Below are positions 44,223 through 56,099 of a stretch of 64,000 nt of DNA, in pieces. The stretch comes from Bugulina stolonifera. Lineage: Eukaryota > Bryozoa > Gymnolaemata > Cheilostomatida > Bugulidae. Where the stretch lies: NCBI GenBank assembly GCA_935421135.1, contig OW285191.1:4721504-4785503 (forward strand). Reading direction: 5' to 3'. The first letter of the stretch is position 1, and each line of letters opens with the position of its first letter. The notes under the pieces are model-generated. The model made no database searches, was not told the DNA's origin, and saw only the letters and a program-made list of their open reading frames with translations. A program made the position numbers and the translations under genes.

Positions 44223-44289
44223 CTTCAGTGCGTAAATTGTTACCCAATGAGAGAGATTGAGGTGGTGGAAGCCCACTCTTCTGTTTTCT
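44223..44289 (-). CDS. Candidate exon C of the propeller gene (U2)
   Basis: 67 nt with acceptor ATGCAG and donor GAAG/GTAATT; encodes RKQKSGLPPPQSLSLGNNL then RTE. The last split codon G/AT joins exon D in frame. Only two of the three frames are open here, which narrows the choice made in U1. Confidence 0.4.
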
Positions 44290-44384
44290 CTGCATGTAAA
44301 TTATATGGAAACAATTAATAATATCAATCAATGCAATCATGTATAATAATCATGTATTACATAAGTTTAACATGGTTGTCTTAC

Positions 44385-44431
44385 CCTGTGCTTCCTATGT
44401 TTTCTCCTCCTCTTTCTCCCTCTTGGCTTGT
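44385..44431 (-). CDS. Candidate exon B of the propeller gene (U2)
   Basis: 47 nt from acceptor TTCTAG to donor CAGG/GTAAGAC. It encodes KPRGRKRRRKHRKHR, so that with exon C a continuous basic run crosses the junction; such a run could be a nuclear or heparin/RNA-binding patch. This is the only unit with both splice sites intact, yet U2 lacks exon A2. Confidence 0.4.
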
Positions 44432-46215
44432 CTAGAACAAAGGAAGGTACACCTTAGATAACAAGAATGTAAGTTTATTTAGTTATGCACAGGGAAACCT
44501 GTCTACGATCCTAAGGGCTAGATCATAGCTTCTTAAATAGTTTCTTTTTCTCAATTGGTTCTTTTTTTCGGCAAAATAATTATGGGCTAGTATTGATACA
44601 GTTGCTAGTAAATGGAAGATGTATAATAATTAATTATAAAATTCATAGCGGATAAATGAGACAACTGGGCAACCTGGAGGTGGTAATAAATAAGCAATAA
44701 ATAAGAAATGGAGTGGTGGTGGGTGATTTTGTGAAAATAATGATGTCCTTCTTCCTGCTGGTGTAGAGGGGGAATGACCACTATGGTGGTTTGATTATGG
44801 GCTAGTTATAGCTACAGTGTATGTACATGTAAGTAAGCTGGCAATAAAGCCTTCAAACAAGCTGCAGCCTACCCTACTGCTCCCTTGTCCTCACAGCTCA
44901 AGGAAACCTACAGTATAACTGCAAAACTAATCAAAGAATATATAACTTTGGTCGAAATGAGTCTAAATATTATATATTATACTTTCTATTCTCAAAATAA
45001 ATCAATGCATGGCAAATCTTTCTGGTAAAAACTCGAAGGAGAACAGCAATTTTGTTCAACAATTTAGAGTCTAGTCTTCTTACCAGCATGTACAAAATTA
45101 CCATGTCATTCGGTCACTCAGTCTAGAGGTGCCTTTGTCATTATTTACCTACGTGTTTTACCTGCATGCCTTATCTACATCTCTTACCTACGGCTCTTTG
45201 AAGTATGTAGCGTGTACCACTTCCTTTTCACTGAGCACACGATTGGCTTCCAGAGATCTCATTCTCACTCTAGTTCTTGAGAGCAAGCATGATAAAATTA
45301 CTGAATTATTGTGTTTCTTTTTTGACCTGAGCACAATTACACATGTAAGGACTGCAAGTAATTAGTTTGTAATAGAGCAGAAAATTTCTATTATAAAAAA
45401 TATTTACCACAATATACATGTATATTGTTAACACTTTACATCCCAGTGTACATCCAGTAGCCGTTGAAGGTGCTGTTTTATGGTGTGTATGTTTTATTAT
45501 TGGAAGAAAAATGAACAGGTCAATAATTTGTTTCCACTTAATCAAGTCTTATTATGCCCGAAGGCTGGGAAAGGGTTCATGAGGGTGCATGATAATATAC
45601 TATCGGCTATACTTAAAATATTGTGTATTCATTATCAAGCATATCAAACCCTTATTGAACCAGACTTTGGGTAAGTGTTAGAATATCTACTTAGTATAAA
45701 AATACCACTCACAGAGGTGAGTAATACATAAAATGAAAGTGCATTTCTGATATGGTGCTGCTTGCCTGTAAGGGTTTTTCAAAACATGAAGAAGTTGTCT
45801 ACTCTGTTAAATATAATGTCAGCCATAGGCAAACTAACTCAATTACAAATTAAATAATTAATGTAGAAAAATACATCTACACATGAATGATAATGTACTA
45901 CTTATGACATGAATTACATATATGTTATGAACTGCAATGTTTACATGTAGGTTATCACTGCCGTGTAGGTAAAACCAAGTGTAGAAGAAGGTGATTACAG
46001 TTGAGGTACATGTATTATATGTACATGTACATGTATATGGACTTTGGTGCAGTATACAGTAGATCATAGGGCTGTGTTTGGACTATAGTTATTGGTTCCC
46101 CGCATTGTCAGTTAATCTAGGTAACACCATGCAGGTTCAAATATAATGTGATATTTATTCATGCAGTGGGAATTATGCTCTCATTGCTTACATGCTGCAA
46201 GCACAAATTACCTAC
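44432..46215. other. Non-coding with deletion junction and residual 11-bp repeat (U2)
   Basis: Near 44455-44520 the U2 sequence jumps from the exon B flank to sequence equivalent to about 21195 in U1. The deletion removed exon A2 and everything between. At 44685-44707 only two 11-bp units remain (AATAAATAAGCAATAAATAAG). The U2 form of the 55-codon exon (about 45189-45352) is frameshifted. Confidence 0.5.
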
Positions 46216-46420
46216 TTTGTACGTCTTTATTTTTCTTAATTTGGAGTTGTCTTCTTTACTCAAGTAGATACATGGGTTGGCAACTCCTACTACATGGGGT
46301 TCACAGTTTATTAATAGAATGAACACTGGTAGGCTACTGATCACAATAAATACTCGGCTAGAAAAGAGGTCTTGAGGTCTGGCAGACAAGCTACGGTGTT
46401 TGTAGACTTGGCTCCATGGA
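46216..46420 (-). CDS. Possible exon with a hydrophobic segment (U2)
   Basis: It lies between acceptor AACCTAG and donor CAAA/GTAGGT. The open frame of 68 codons contains a hydrophobic stretch, RVFIVISSLPVFILLINC, followed by EPHVVGVANPCIYLSKED. There is no in-frame ATG, so it would be an internal exon. The U1 homologue (about 23990-24180) keeps most of the frame but has a stop near the end. Its phase does not fit the other candidate exons. I recognise no family. Confidence 0.2.
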
Positions 46421-47227
46421 CTAGGTTAGTGCCAGACCATCAGTTGCCTATTATCCAGCCAATCATGGCAGCTTATTTTCAATAAGTTCTATAATTGGAT
46501 TCAATATATCTGTTATTAACCAATTACAGTAGGGCTTCAGTAGGGCAATGGAAATACTAACATGGTGGTCTCGGCCTAGGCAAACAAATCGCTGCCATTT
46601 AGCTCCAGAAAGAGGTTCGGTCAACTAAAAATGAACAAATGGCTTATTGTGTACCCGTATTCCTTGTTTTCCTAGAAAAGGTCAACAGAGGTTTAGAGAA
46701 GACTACTTTTTATTATTAATTGATGGTCTAAAACCTACGAGTTCCCATGATATCAAGTGCCTTTTAATATTTTAGTCTAGACTCTAGCAGGACAACTACT
46801 GGCCACAAAATACATGTATTTCACCCATTGGCATTTTGTGACTAAAAATGTATGTGTGGTACAGTTTAGTTTGCTGTTAGCAGAGATGAAAGGCCTGTTT
46901 GATTTACAGGGATTGGAATGTCTAAAAGAATGAAATGTAGAATGTATTTGAAATGTAAATTTTTTGAGTTTTCTTCCCCTTGACTTACATTCTGACCTGA
47001 CTACAGATTCTCACTACACTGTAACATGACTTGACTTGAAGCAGCATAGACTCGACTTTGACTTGATTTGCCTCCACAATTTTAAAAACTGTTTGAACTA
47101 TTGACCTTCAGTCCTACTCGACTAGCTCTGACTATTTGACATCAAGTGTAGAAAGAATCTGGTATCATTCCAGTATGCTTTGTAATCATTTACTGATTAG
47201 TTATCAGTTATCACACCAACTGCACAC
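46421..47227. other. End of unit U2, no gene
   Basis: This is conserved with U0 (about 6400-7255, without the SINE). In U1 the part corresponding to 46960-47500 is deleted. No exon is supported. Confidence 0.4.
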
Positions 47228-47342
47228 CATGGGCACTCATAAGCTACTGATTGTAATTAGAAGTTGTCCTCTCTCAATTTATCTTCCTTATTTGAGAGAG
47301 GACAACTTCTAATTATTAAAGTAGCTTATGGGTGCTCATGGG
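47228..47342. mobile_element. Hairpin MITE of about 115 bp (U2)
   Basis: Inverted arms run from CCATGGGCACTCATAAGCTAC to a matching right arm ending GTGCTCATGG, with TCTTCCT as the loop. It is the same element as in U0 at 7256-7368. Confidence 0.65.
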
Positions 47343-47939
47343 CAGCACCAATTATACATGGTGATTATTTAGACAGCATTGTGTGTTATTATTATGATCA
47401 TCATGTAGCCAATAGGAAGAATCTAACATGATTGGCTGGTTTACTTTTAGTACAACCATTGCGCCTATTGCTATTGATATCAGCCGTTATATATGGACAA
47501 GTAATGTTATGTATTACTGTACTATTCCCATATATTATAGTAACTTCGTGGTAAACCTATAACAAAACTATAACAATATAGTAATAATCTATTATTTTTC
47601 ACCATATAGGTAACATAATCAAGTTATTTAGATTTTATATTTATGCTGCATACATTAGAACGCAATATACAAGATATAATATTAGATACATAAAGATATA
47701 ATATTATAGTAATACACATTGTACTAAAATCAGTCTGTATGCTGTATAACCTGTATAATATCACTTGCATCCTAATTAACATTATATTGTAGGATACATA
47801 CACCTTGTATTTGCTAGTATTAGGAAGTACATGTACATCTAAAGGTAAATAGTACCCTAATTATATACTATATATAATAATATAATACATGTAATATAGT
47901 TTGGTGATATGTGTGTAGTTCAGTCAGCTCTGGTGATAT

Positions 47940-49153
47940 TCAGTAGTGGATTGGAAACTTTATCAGTCCATGTGATATAGCAGCTGCCCACAGAACACCA
48001 TCTCTTATATACATGCCTTGGATATTATCACCATCAGTAATGTGAATGAACTTGGGATGGTCTAACTCACACTTTAGTTCTCCTGTAACATACATGACAT
48101 ATGATTGTATAAAATGATAGTAAAAATATATATCATCACACATGTACATTATATATATTGATGTATATTAGCAATATATACAATGTATATCATATTGTAG
48201 TGCTACTATATATTAGGGTGTCCATTGATTAGAATGTATAATACACAATATACAATATAGTAGACCTACACTATATGTATATGTAACAATAATACCAAAT
48301 AGTAAGTAAATAGTGTAGTATATGTACAGTATATACAGGTCATTGACCTTACAATGACTAGGTGGAAACTGTTTAGTTATATAATATACACCAAGTGGAG
48401 TCACATGTAGTGATATACATATAGTTATATATTGTGTATACACATGTGATAGAGATACTGTATATCTACATGTAAAATCTGATGTATTTATAAGTATATA
48501 ATATACTGAACCTTTATCTGTGAGTACTTTAATAGACTTGGACTCCTCACTCCAAGCCCACAGTTCTCCATTGTGCCAGCATATACCTTTAGGAATCTTT
48601 ACTACAGTAGTGATCCATGTGAACACATACTCTGTGCCTTCATTCCCCCTGACATCTACCTTGTAGACACTGTTGGAGCTGTTGTCTGATACTAGTAGAT
48701 GGTGAGGAGGACAGATACTGAGGTATGCTGGTGTATTAAATGTGGAGTGTTTGATAGGAGGAAGTGGAGTACCATCTGTAGTGTAAACTACTACCTGCTT
48801 GTTGTCAGGGTCAGCAACAAACACCCTACTACTTACTACAGCTATACTTGATATATACCCATAGTCTGGTACAGACCATCTATTTAGTTCTTTATACTCA
48901 GAATTGAACACAATAACATGTCTCTTAGTACCTGGAGGTGGTGCTTTACACAAGGTATAGATATGATATTCATACAGCTGTATTGAGACTATGTTACCAG
49001 TACCTGTGTCTATTCCTCTATCAACTTCACCACTACTATGTACTACATCAAACCCACCATTCCTACCCACCAGTATCCGACCTCCCCCTGCTCCAGCTAC
49101 ATCATAGCAACACTTGGTCAGTACGTCATCATGTAGACCTAGACGCATAGTAC
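47940..49153 (-). CDS. NHL-like beta-propeller protein, last two exons (copy U3)
   Basis: The penultimate exon is 48512-49153 (642 nt) and the last exon 47940-48082 (143 nt). The donor AAG/GTTCAG and acceptor TTACAG/GAG join LTDKG to ELKCELDHP in frame. All strand motifs of the U1 copy are present (SSRVFVADPDNKQVVVYTTD, HHLLVSDNSSNSVYKVDV), ending ISHGLIKFPIHY-stop. Substitutions from U1 are scattered and frame-preserving, for example K to C in DVLTKCCYDVAGAGGGR, N to G and N to S. This pattern with no indel over 785 coding bases argues for selection on the protein. The exon starts in phase 1, so upstream exons are required. Confidence 0.75.
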
Positions 49154-49410
49154 CTGCATAATATATAATATATACAAGTATATAACATAATATAGTACAT
49201 ACAACATAGTACCTGTGTGTATATAATATATACGTGTATATAACATAATATAGTACATACATTAGTACCTGTATAATATATAATATGTACTTGTATATAA
49301 CATAATATAGTACATACAACATAGTACCTGTGTGTATATAATATATAGATGTGTATAACATAATATAGTACATGATGTACTATATTATGTATTACATAGT
49401 ACATGTATGT
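49154..49410. repeat. Minisatellite and small palindrome next to the propeller exon (U3)
   Basis: Three extra repeat units are marked by GTACCTG near 49209, 49266 and 49325. At about 49358-49388 a new palindrome, CATAATATAGTACATGATG with its mirror, replaces the single copy seen in U1. Confidence 0.8.
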
Positions 49411-50406
49411 GTAGCATTATGTTCCTATACAGGTATACCTAGTCTAACTAACAGACATGTTATTATGGTATAAACACTATATTGTGTATTAGAGTATGAG
49501 GCTATTGTATCAATAGTGATCTAGCCCGAGTCTTTTAAATGTGCATGTAGCCTTAGCTTTTGATATAATATGACGTGATGCACACTCTGGTACAGAGGCT
49601 AGAAGGTAACAAGTTAAATGAACAATATAAACAATGACACTAGAGATAAAAAGGGATGTAATGTTTACTTTACACTAAATATAAATTTTTAGTCCATTAT
49701 CTTATCTATTATAATCTGTAAGGGGGAGATAACTCTTATTCACTAAACTGTGGAATATTATATTATGCATATTATGCAATACATGATCACATGATACTGT
49801 CACATGACCACATGACATATAAAATTAGAATATCATATATTATTATATTAATTCCTTTCCACCTGTATATGTATACTGTGAATAAAATGTACGCTTGGCC
49901 TGAGTTCACACATCATTATGATAATATACATTACAATTGTTCAGTTTACATGTACTAGTGCTAGACCATCACATACATGTAGGCCTACTGTATATATTGT
50001 GTATAATTTTATGTGCAGTTTTAGTCTTTAATAGTCTGGTATAATTAAATTACATGTATGATCCTACAGTATAAGTCTACATATAGTGTGGTGTATGGTC
50101 CTAGGTCTATGTTATGTTTCGTGTGTAGGTACAGCTGAAACTAACTTTGACAATTGAATGTCTAAATATCTTCCTTGTGTGCAGAACTTCTCGTTTATTG
50201 TAAACAAGCACTTCGTGCTTGGTCTGCGACGCAAGTCTCACTGTAAAATTTGCTCGCTTCGCTCACATGAAATGATGGCCTGTGTTCATGTGCTGTGGTC
50301 ATGCATGTGTATGACATTTGCTGGTGCAGACAAGTCACAGTGACCTCATAAGGAGTTGTGTCTCCTTGCATTAGGAAGACAACTCCAAGTACATAGCCCA
50401 AGTTTC
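49411..50406. other. Non-coding, homologous to U1 10376-11340
   Basis: The open frame seen in U1 at 11041-11334 is shifted here by one inserted base near 50213, which is why I do not treat it as coding in any unit. Confidence 0.45.
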
Positions 50407-50930
50407 AACACCAATATAGTGGGTGGGGTGGGTCGGGTAGACCTATCTGCCCCAACCTGGGTCTTTGGTGAGGGCCTAAGGCTACAAACTCACCTCGACA
50501 GCGATGTCGGATGACCCAGTCCCAAGGTCCTAGCATCACCCAGAGTCGAGATCCTCACCGGCAGCATTGCAACATATATGAATCACAGGTCCAGGAGACT
50601 AATCAATGCCGGCATAGCCCGAGTTCCAACACCCAACCGACAGGTGGGGTGGGTCATATACTCACCCCGCCCTGAGTTGGGTCCGAGGGCCTAAGGCTAG
50701 GGACCCGCCCCGGCAGAAATGTTGATGGACCTGGTCCCAAGGTCCTATCACCACCTGAGGCCGCGATCCTGACCGGCAGCATTGCAACATATATGAATCG
50801 TCCCAATTTTCGACCCCAAATCTGATTGGAGGATGGCAGAGCGCTAACCGCTAGCCGTAGGCCGCTAACCGTAGGCCGTTAACCGTAGGCCGCTAACCGT
50901 AGACCGCTAACTGGAGTAGGGATGTGAACA
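50407..50930. repeat. Duplicated GC-rich block and longer 14-bp repeat (U3)
   Basis: Two related copies of about 190-200 bp follow each other. Each has GGTGGGGTGGGTC, GAGGGCCTAAGGCTA, CCCAAGGTCCTA and GACCGGCAGCATTGCAAC or close variants. About five units of CGTAGGCCGCTAAC follow near 50845-50910. U1 has a single block and about two and a half short units. Confidence 0.7.
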
Positions 50931-51699
50931 GATCCCTCTTGGACAAAATATTTGTAATTTGCTATTACAGATAAACAGGCAGCCTGTGAATAGTTTTAAA
51001 TTTAACACTTATTTCCTGTTTCATCAGGTTATTTCAGTAGCTTCTCTTTCCTCTAATTTAGACCTGGCCTGTTGCCAGAATCAGTCATAAGCGAGTCAAT
51101 ATAAACCAGCTACACCGACCTTTGGGAATGACGCTGATTTTAATTTTCTTTTCCTTATATATTTTACATTTAACAATAGACTGTGGTGTCAGATTAAAAG
51201 GAGTTGGTAGCTATAATAGCATAATGCTATATTAACATGTAATTAAATTGCATGGAACATGATAATATTATAATTTATCTGAGGAAGAGTTTATATACAA
51301 AGTGTAAAATAGTTTATGCACAAGTAAAATGGGATGAAGAAATTTCTCTATTGTCTCTGTTTATCTTATAATGTCAGAAAAAATAAACTTTGTTTTATAC
51401 ACCTGATGACCTGTATCTTATCAGCATTTCAACAGATTTCAAAAGAAAGACATAGTCAGCATTTATTAAATAGTTGTTTCTAAATAGTTTTACAGGTTTT
51501 AGGTAGGTTAAAGAAGGTGGAGAAATGTTCCCACAAATGTAACAAATTAATGTATACATTATGATGTCATCAGATTAAAACATTGTGTAACACTTTGTCT
51601 GCTCAAAGTACTGTTAATGGAACCTGCACTCCAAGTTTAATAATAATATTTATAAACTGTGTCTAGTCTTAAGAATAACTATTATGATAAAATGTGTCA

Positions 51700-51926
51700 A
51701 ACCTAGATCTAATGACATTGATCTATTGAATCGATATTACCACATATTTTTATCTAAATATTGTAGCATTGCAGGTACAGTCTATACAATTATAATAGAA
51801 GGAATCATTGACATACCAATGAATACCAGCTAGACCACTGCAAAAGAGATCATAACAAACTGGACCTTTGCAAGCTAGGCACCCTACAAACTAAATTCCT
51901 TGGACAAACTGCTTGCATACATGCAT
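51700..51926 (-). pseudogene. Broken cysteine-rich frame (U3)
   Basis: This is the homologue of 12523-12744. It starts at the same ATG but meets TAG after GlyIle, and a 2-nt deletion near the NCIDC motif changes the frame. A cysteine is gained (LACKG for LAGKG). Confidence 0.4.
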
Positions 51927-54288
51927 TGAATTCTGAGCTAAATCAGCATTTTATCATTTTGTAGTGGAATATGGTTAGATAAACAGTCTTTTATATAATT
52001 GCATCAGAAAGTCCACAGAAAATGGCAAATGTTAGGACCAGTGTTCCAAATGTGGTTATACGGGAGTATACGGCGTGTATCCACCTCAATTTTAGTGGAT
52101 ACACGGCCAGCAGGCGTGTGAGGACTAGCGGTGGAAATATTTAGGCTTCTTTCAATAGCAGTATTGAGCTAATTTGCTTTCATTCACAGCCTATTAGTAC
52201 ATTAAATAGTCCGCTAGTTGTTTTAATAAAGGTATAGCACCTTTACTGACTGCAATCAGTCAGTCCGCTGCCTCACTTGAAACATTGAGAGGTCGTTAAC
52301 CTAATCAATTTAAAATTTGAATAAAATTGGTTTCTAAAGTAGTTTCCATTTTGATATTAATAGGTTTACAAAATATCACATGAGAAACAGGTGATAATAC
52401 ATGTATGTGTGGCAAACATTTTTATATTAGCAAGTCCTAAGTATTACTGTTTATCCACAAATACATGTATATAACATTTCAGATATTTACAGGGAAAAAG
52501 GGAAACAAATCATAATTTCTCAAACATTTTCTGCATACACCGTGTGCCCACCTCATTTGTACCACTTCGAACACTGGTTAGGACAGTTGAAAATATTTCA
52601 ATACACGATATCTTTAAAACACTCAACTACCTTCTCAATAATTTATGTACCATGTATCTCTACCTCATTAGACTATGTTGATCAGTGGGTTAGACACGTA
52701 AAGAACACTAAATAACTTGTATTAGTCAGTAACATTAAGTTCTTATTTTTCTAATTAAACACCAGTGTATTCCTATTTCTCCATTGATATAGTCTTGGGT
52801 ATCTTTGTGTAATATCTTTTGTAAGGCCTAGAGCTGACCTCGGTAGTTGTTAAATATTGTATAAACTTGACCTTTTACCTAATATTATTGTTTCCACCCG
52901 ACTGACTGTTCAGGATGGTAAAGGGACATTTCGAAAATGTCCGTTGATATACAACCATTACAAAACTGTGTAGATTACATTTACAAGAACACAACTCACA
53001 GATAATGGATTATTTTTAGTGTTCTACAAGTTAGTAGTGGTACAAACAAAAAGTATAATATTGCAAGTAAAATTAGTTGAAAGCTGGGAGTTGGGGTTTT
53101 TAAATGGTTGTTTTCCAAACGATCATTTTTGGAGCGACCTGCTTCTAACTGGTAGTTTCGAACAGTCGAGAATTTGTTGAGAACTGACCCCCTGTGTATC
53201 AGCCTCTTGGGTGCCTAGATTTATGTCCTGCTTGTCCCTCCCGATGTCTCCTTGGGCTCGTAATATTATAAGGACCGATAGATATTTGAATAGAGTAATT
53301 GGCACACAAATACACTCTTATTATACTGTTCCCTTGATTAACTTGATTCATTATAACATTTAACAGCATTAATTTGTGTGTAATTTGTGTAATATCTGAC
53401 ACCTCAGAAATTCTAACCTCAACACAGATATACTATACTGCCTCAAGTGTAAAAGTGGGTATACGGTGTGTATAATATGTATAATATGTATAATTTGACC
53501 TTTTTCCTAACAAATGGCCCACTTGCAAATTTTTGGTGGCCCATTTTAGTCTTGTGCAAAAATCCGCATGTTTAGTATTTTCATTTGGTGCAGTAAACAA
53601 GTTGGATTTACAACAGAAACCAAGCATCATAAAACTCTGCACCATGCAACATAAATTGAAGGGTTCCCAAGCTTTGGAAGGTTCTAAAAGGGACTTGCAT
53701 AAGCTACTGAGGATTTCCTTTACACACTTAGAGCCAAATTATGAGGCTATTACGATTAGTAAAACAGAGGTTCACCAGTCACATTTACACATGCATGCAT
53801 CCGCGTCTCTGAGCATGGATATACATGCACTTATATTACTTTCTAAGTAGTTACGTGATAAGATAGAAAGAGGTCTTGTCTGTAACTTTTTTAAATACTG
53901 GCGAATCAAATTACATTTAATTCTGGTGTATCAACTCTTATTGTTTGTTCTGTGTGGAATATGCATGTAATATTAAAAATCTAAACAACTTAATTTTATT
54001 TCCACCTATATTAGACTGCAACAAGTATATAGCGGCCCACCTTAAGTATGAGAATTTTATATTTGGCCCGGTTCAAAACCATTTGGCTAGCCCTGTTCTA
54101 GTTGATGGTAACATGATGCATAACCCAGCGCACAACACTTCCAAAATATTATTTAAAATTACTCAGTAGTAAGACCTAGGCGCTAGTTGCTGTATTGAGC
54201 ATACCAAAATAATTCCAGATGAGATGTCTTTATAATAATCTATATAAATACACCTTCAAGGGTTTCTACTTGAAAATAGACTTAGAGG
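51927..54288. other. Non-coding, homologous to U1 12745-15388
   Basis: It holds the older TTCGAAA MITE (about 52916-53173) and the hAT-like remnant with its 105-codon plus-strand frame at 53533-53850. It lacks the 295-bp MITE of U1. Confidence 0.45.
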
Positions 54289-54524
54289 CTAATCTGCTGG
54301 TGAGACATCAATCAACCTTTGAGGGTGGTACTTGCTAGCACCCTCTGATACTAATAATATAGATAAAACACGTTATTATATTGTATATTTTTAAAAGTAT
54401 AGAGTATTACAATACTTACCAAATAGCCTTGTACTGTAGTTGATAATAGAACAGAGTGTAACAGATAGAGGGGGTAGTTGATGGAGTTTTATACAGTCTA
54501 TATACGAGTCAGCAGTCAGCACAT
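54289..54524 (-). CDS. Candidate exon D and shortened alternative last exon (U3)
   Basis: Exon D is 54420-54524 (105 nt) with KLHQLPPLSVTLCSIINYST and the usual acceptor and donor. The alternative last exon, 54289-54350, stops earlier (SPAD-stop) because a short deletion creates TAG. The U1 start exon has no ATG here. Confidence 0.45.
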
Positions 54525-55800
54525 CTGTAGAAATATAATAATTAATAAATACACATTGATATGATAATAGTGTATAGTATAGTATTACTAATACATCTCA
54601 TAGAGTGAATGTTATATGCTATAGAGCAACATCACATGACTTACCTACAATATAATATTATATTTAATCGCTACTGATATTTATTCTGTTATATTTATGG
54701 TTATTCTGAGACTGGAGAATATGGAATACGTTCTGTATGTGTAACACAAATACACAAGTGTGTAGTAGGCTACTGAGGTAATGTATATGTATGGGTACAT
54801 ATTATGTCATATCATCTATAATATAGCCTTAGGTTTATAACAGCTAACATGTTAGAGTTGTTGAAAGAATAGGTTGGCTTTTAGTGGTGGAGTGGAACGT
54901 AGGCTAAGTTTTACAAGGAATTTATACTGTGTCTGTCAATTATCAAACCCAGGCTAGTGTAAACATCAGATATGTAATGACATCGTGCTGTGCCCTAGAC
55001 TGCAGCCAGTAAGATACATGTACTGTACATGTACGTATGTCGAGTATACCGTATTCAAATCTGTTTGTAAATACTGCCCTCTCAAGGCAGAATGCCCTAA
55101 ATGCATTTACCATTATTTTCAGTAAATGACTGTTATACTCTTTTTGCTAGCCAACCTTCCAACATGTTTTTGAAGTTCTCGCCAACCTATACCAAGTCAA
55201 TTTTTCCCATTTTATTAACTGGCATTCTGCCAACATACTTAATTACTTTATATTGTTTCATGACTGAGCGCCAGTCACATACTTAGCAAACACATTGGTG
55301 CTGTAGTTGGGCATTTTGCCAAATGCTAAACAGCAAAACAAGGTAAAATTCTAATTGTTTATATATTTAATGCTTGTAAGACATTCTAAAAATGTAAAAA
55401 TGTCCGCTTTGGAAATTTTGCCACTTAGGGCATTGTTTCGTGAGAGGGCAGCATAGGTTGCACAATGTTTATATGAAGGTTTGACCTATTCACTTAGTTA
55501 AATATTTACAGCATCAAATTTGATTTGGTGGCATCAACATTTCAAGACTCCTCTCAGTAGTGATAGGATGCCAGCATGGCATAGCTAGAGTTGTGTCACC
55601 TTTATTAGGTATTTGTTGTGTTTTAGGTGGTTTATTAATGACCATTTACTATCTATCCATTTACTACCCAATCCTATCCATTTCTATCCATTGCAAAACA
55701 TACAAAAGTTCTTTATTTATGTAGTCAGGAGAGACTAAGCTTGCATAGCAGTAATATACTCAATAGCTCCAAAGCATATTATAGCCTATTAACATTGTAT
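54525..55800. other. Intron-like non-coding sequence (U3)
   Basis: This is conserved with U1 15650-16870. The open frames on both strands are short and not conserved. Confidence 0.4.
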
Positions 55801-56099
55801 TGTAATGGTTTCTGTGATTTGGTGCGGTCGTCCTTGGACGACTATCGACCCAGAAATGAAGTGCCTATGAGTGGTAATAGGACTTCGCATTACATGAAAG
55901 ATCGAGCGGTCTCACTAGCCCAAAAACTACCAGAGACGACCCATCTGGTCCCAAGTTTACCTTCAGACTATACTTTGAAAGAGAGTGATCCGACCTAGTA
56001 GGCGGTTCGCTAAGCGAATGACCTGACAAAAGGAAGTGAAAGTCTCTGTATCAAATATAGATGTGTCTTTATTGAAAGCCAAGTGAAGACTGAGACAAT

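Larger units (their letters stand above)
24701..47517. repeat. Tandem duplication unit U2 (22.8 kb including the retrotransposon)
   Basis: Without the 8.7-kb BEL/Pao element and its 5-bp duplication the unit is about 14.1 kb. It lacks exon A2 and most of the 11-bp array because of a deletion whose junction is near 44455, carries its own solo LTR, and has a unit-specific 330-bp segment at 39337-39665. Its first 4 kb is nearly identical to U1; later parts are more diverged. Confidence 0.9.
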
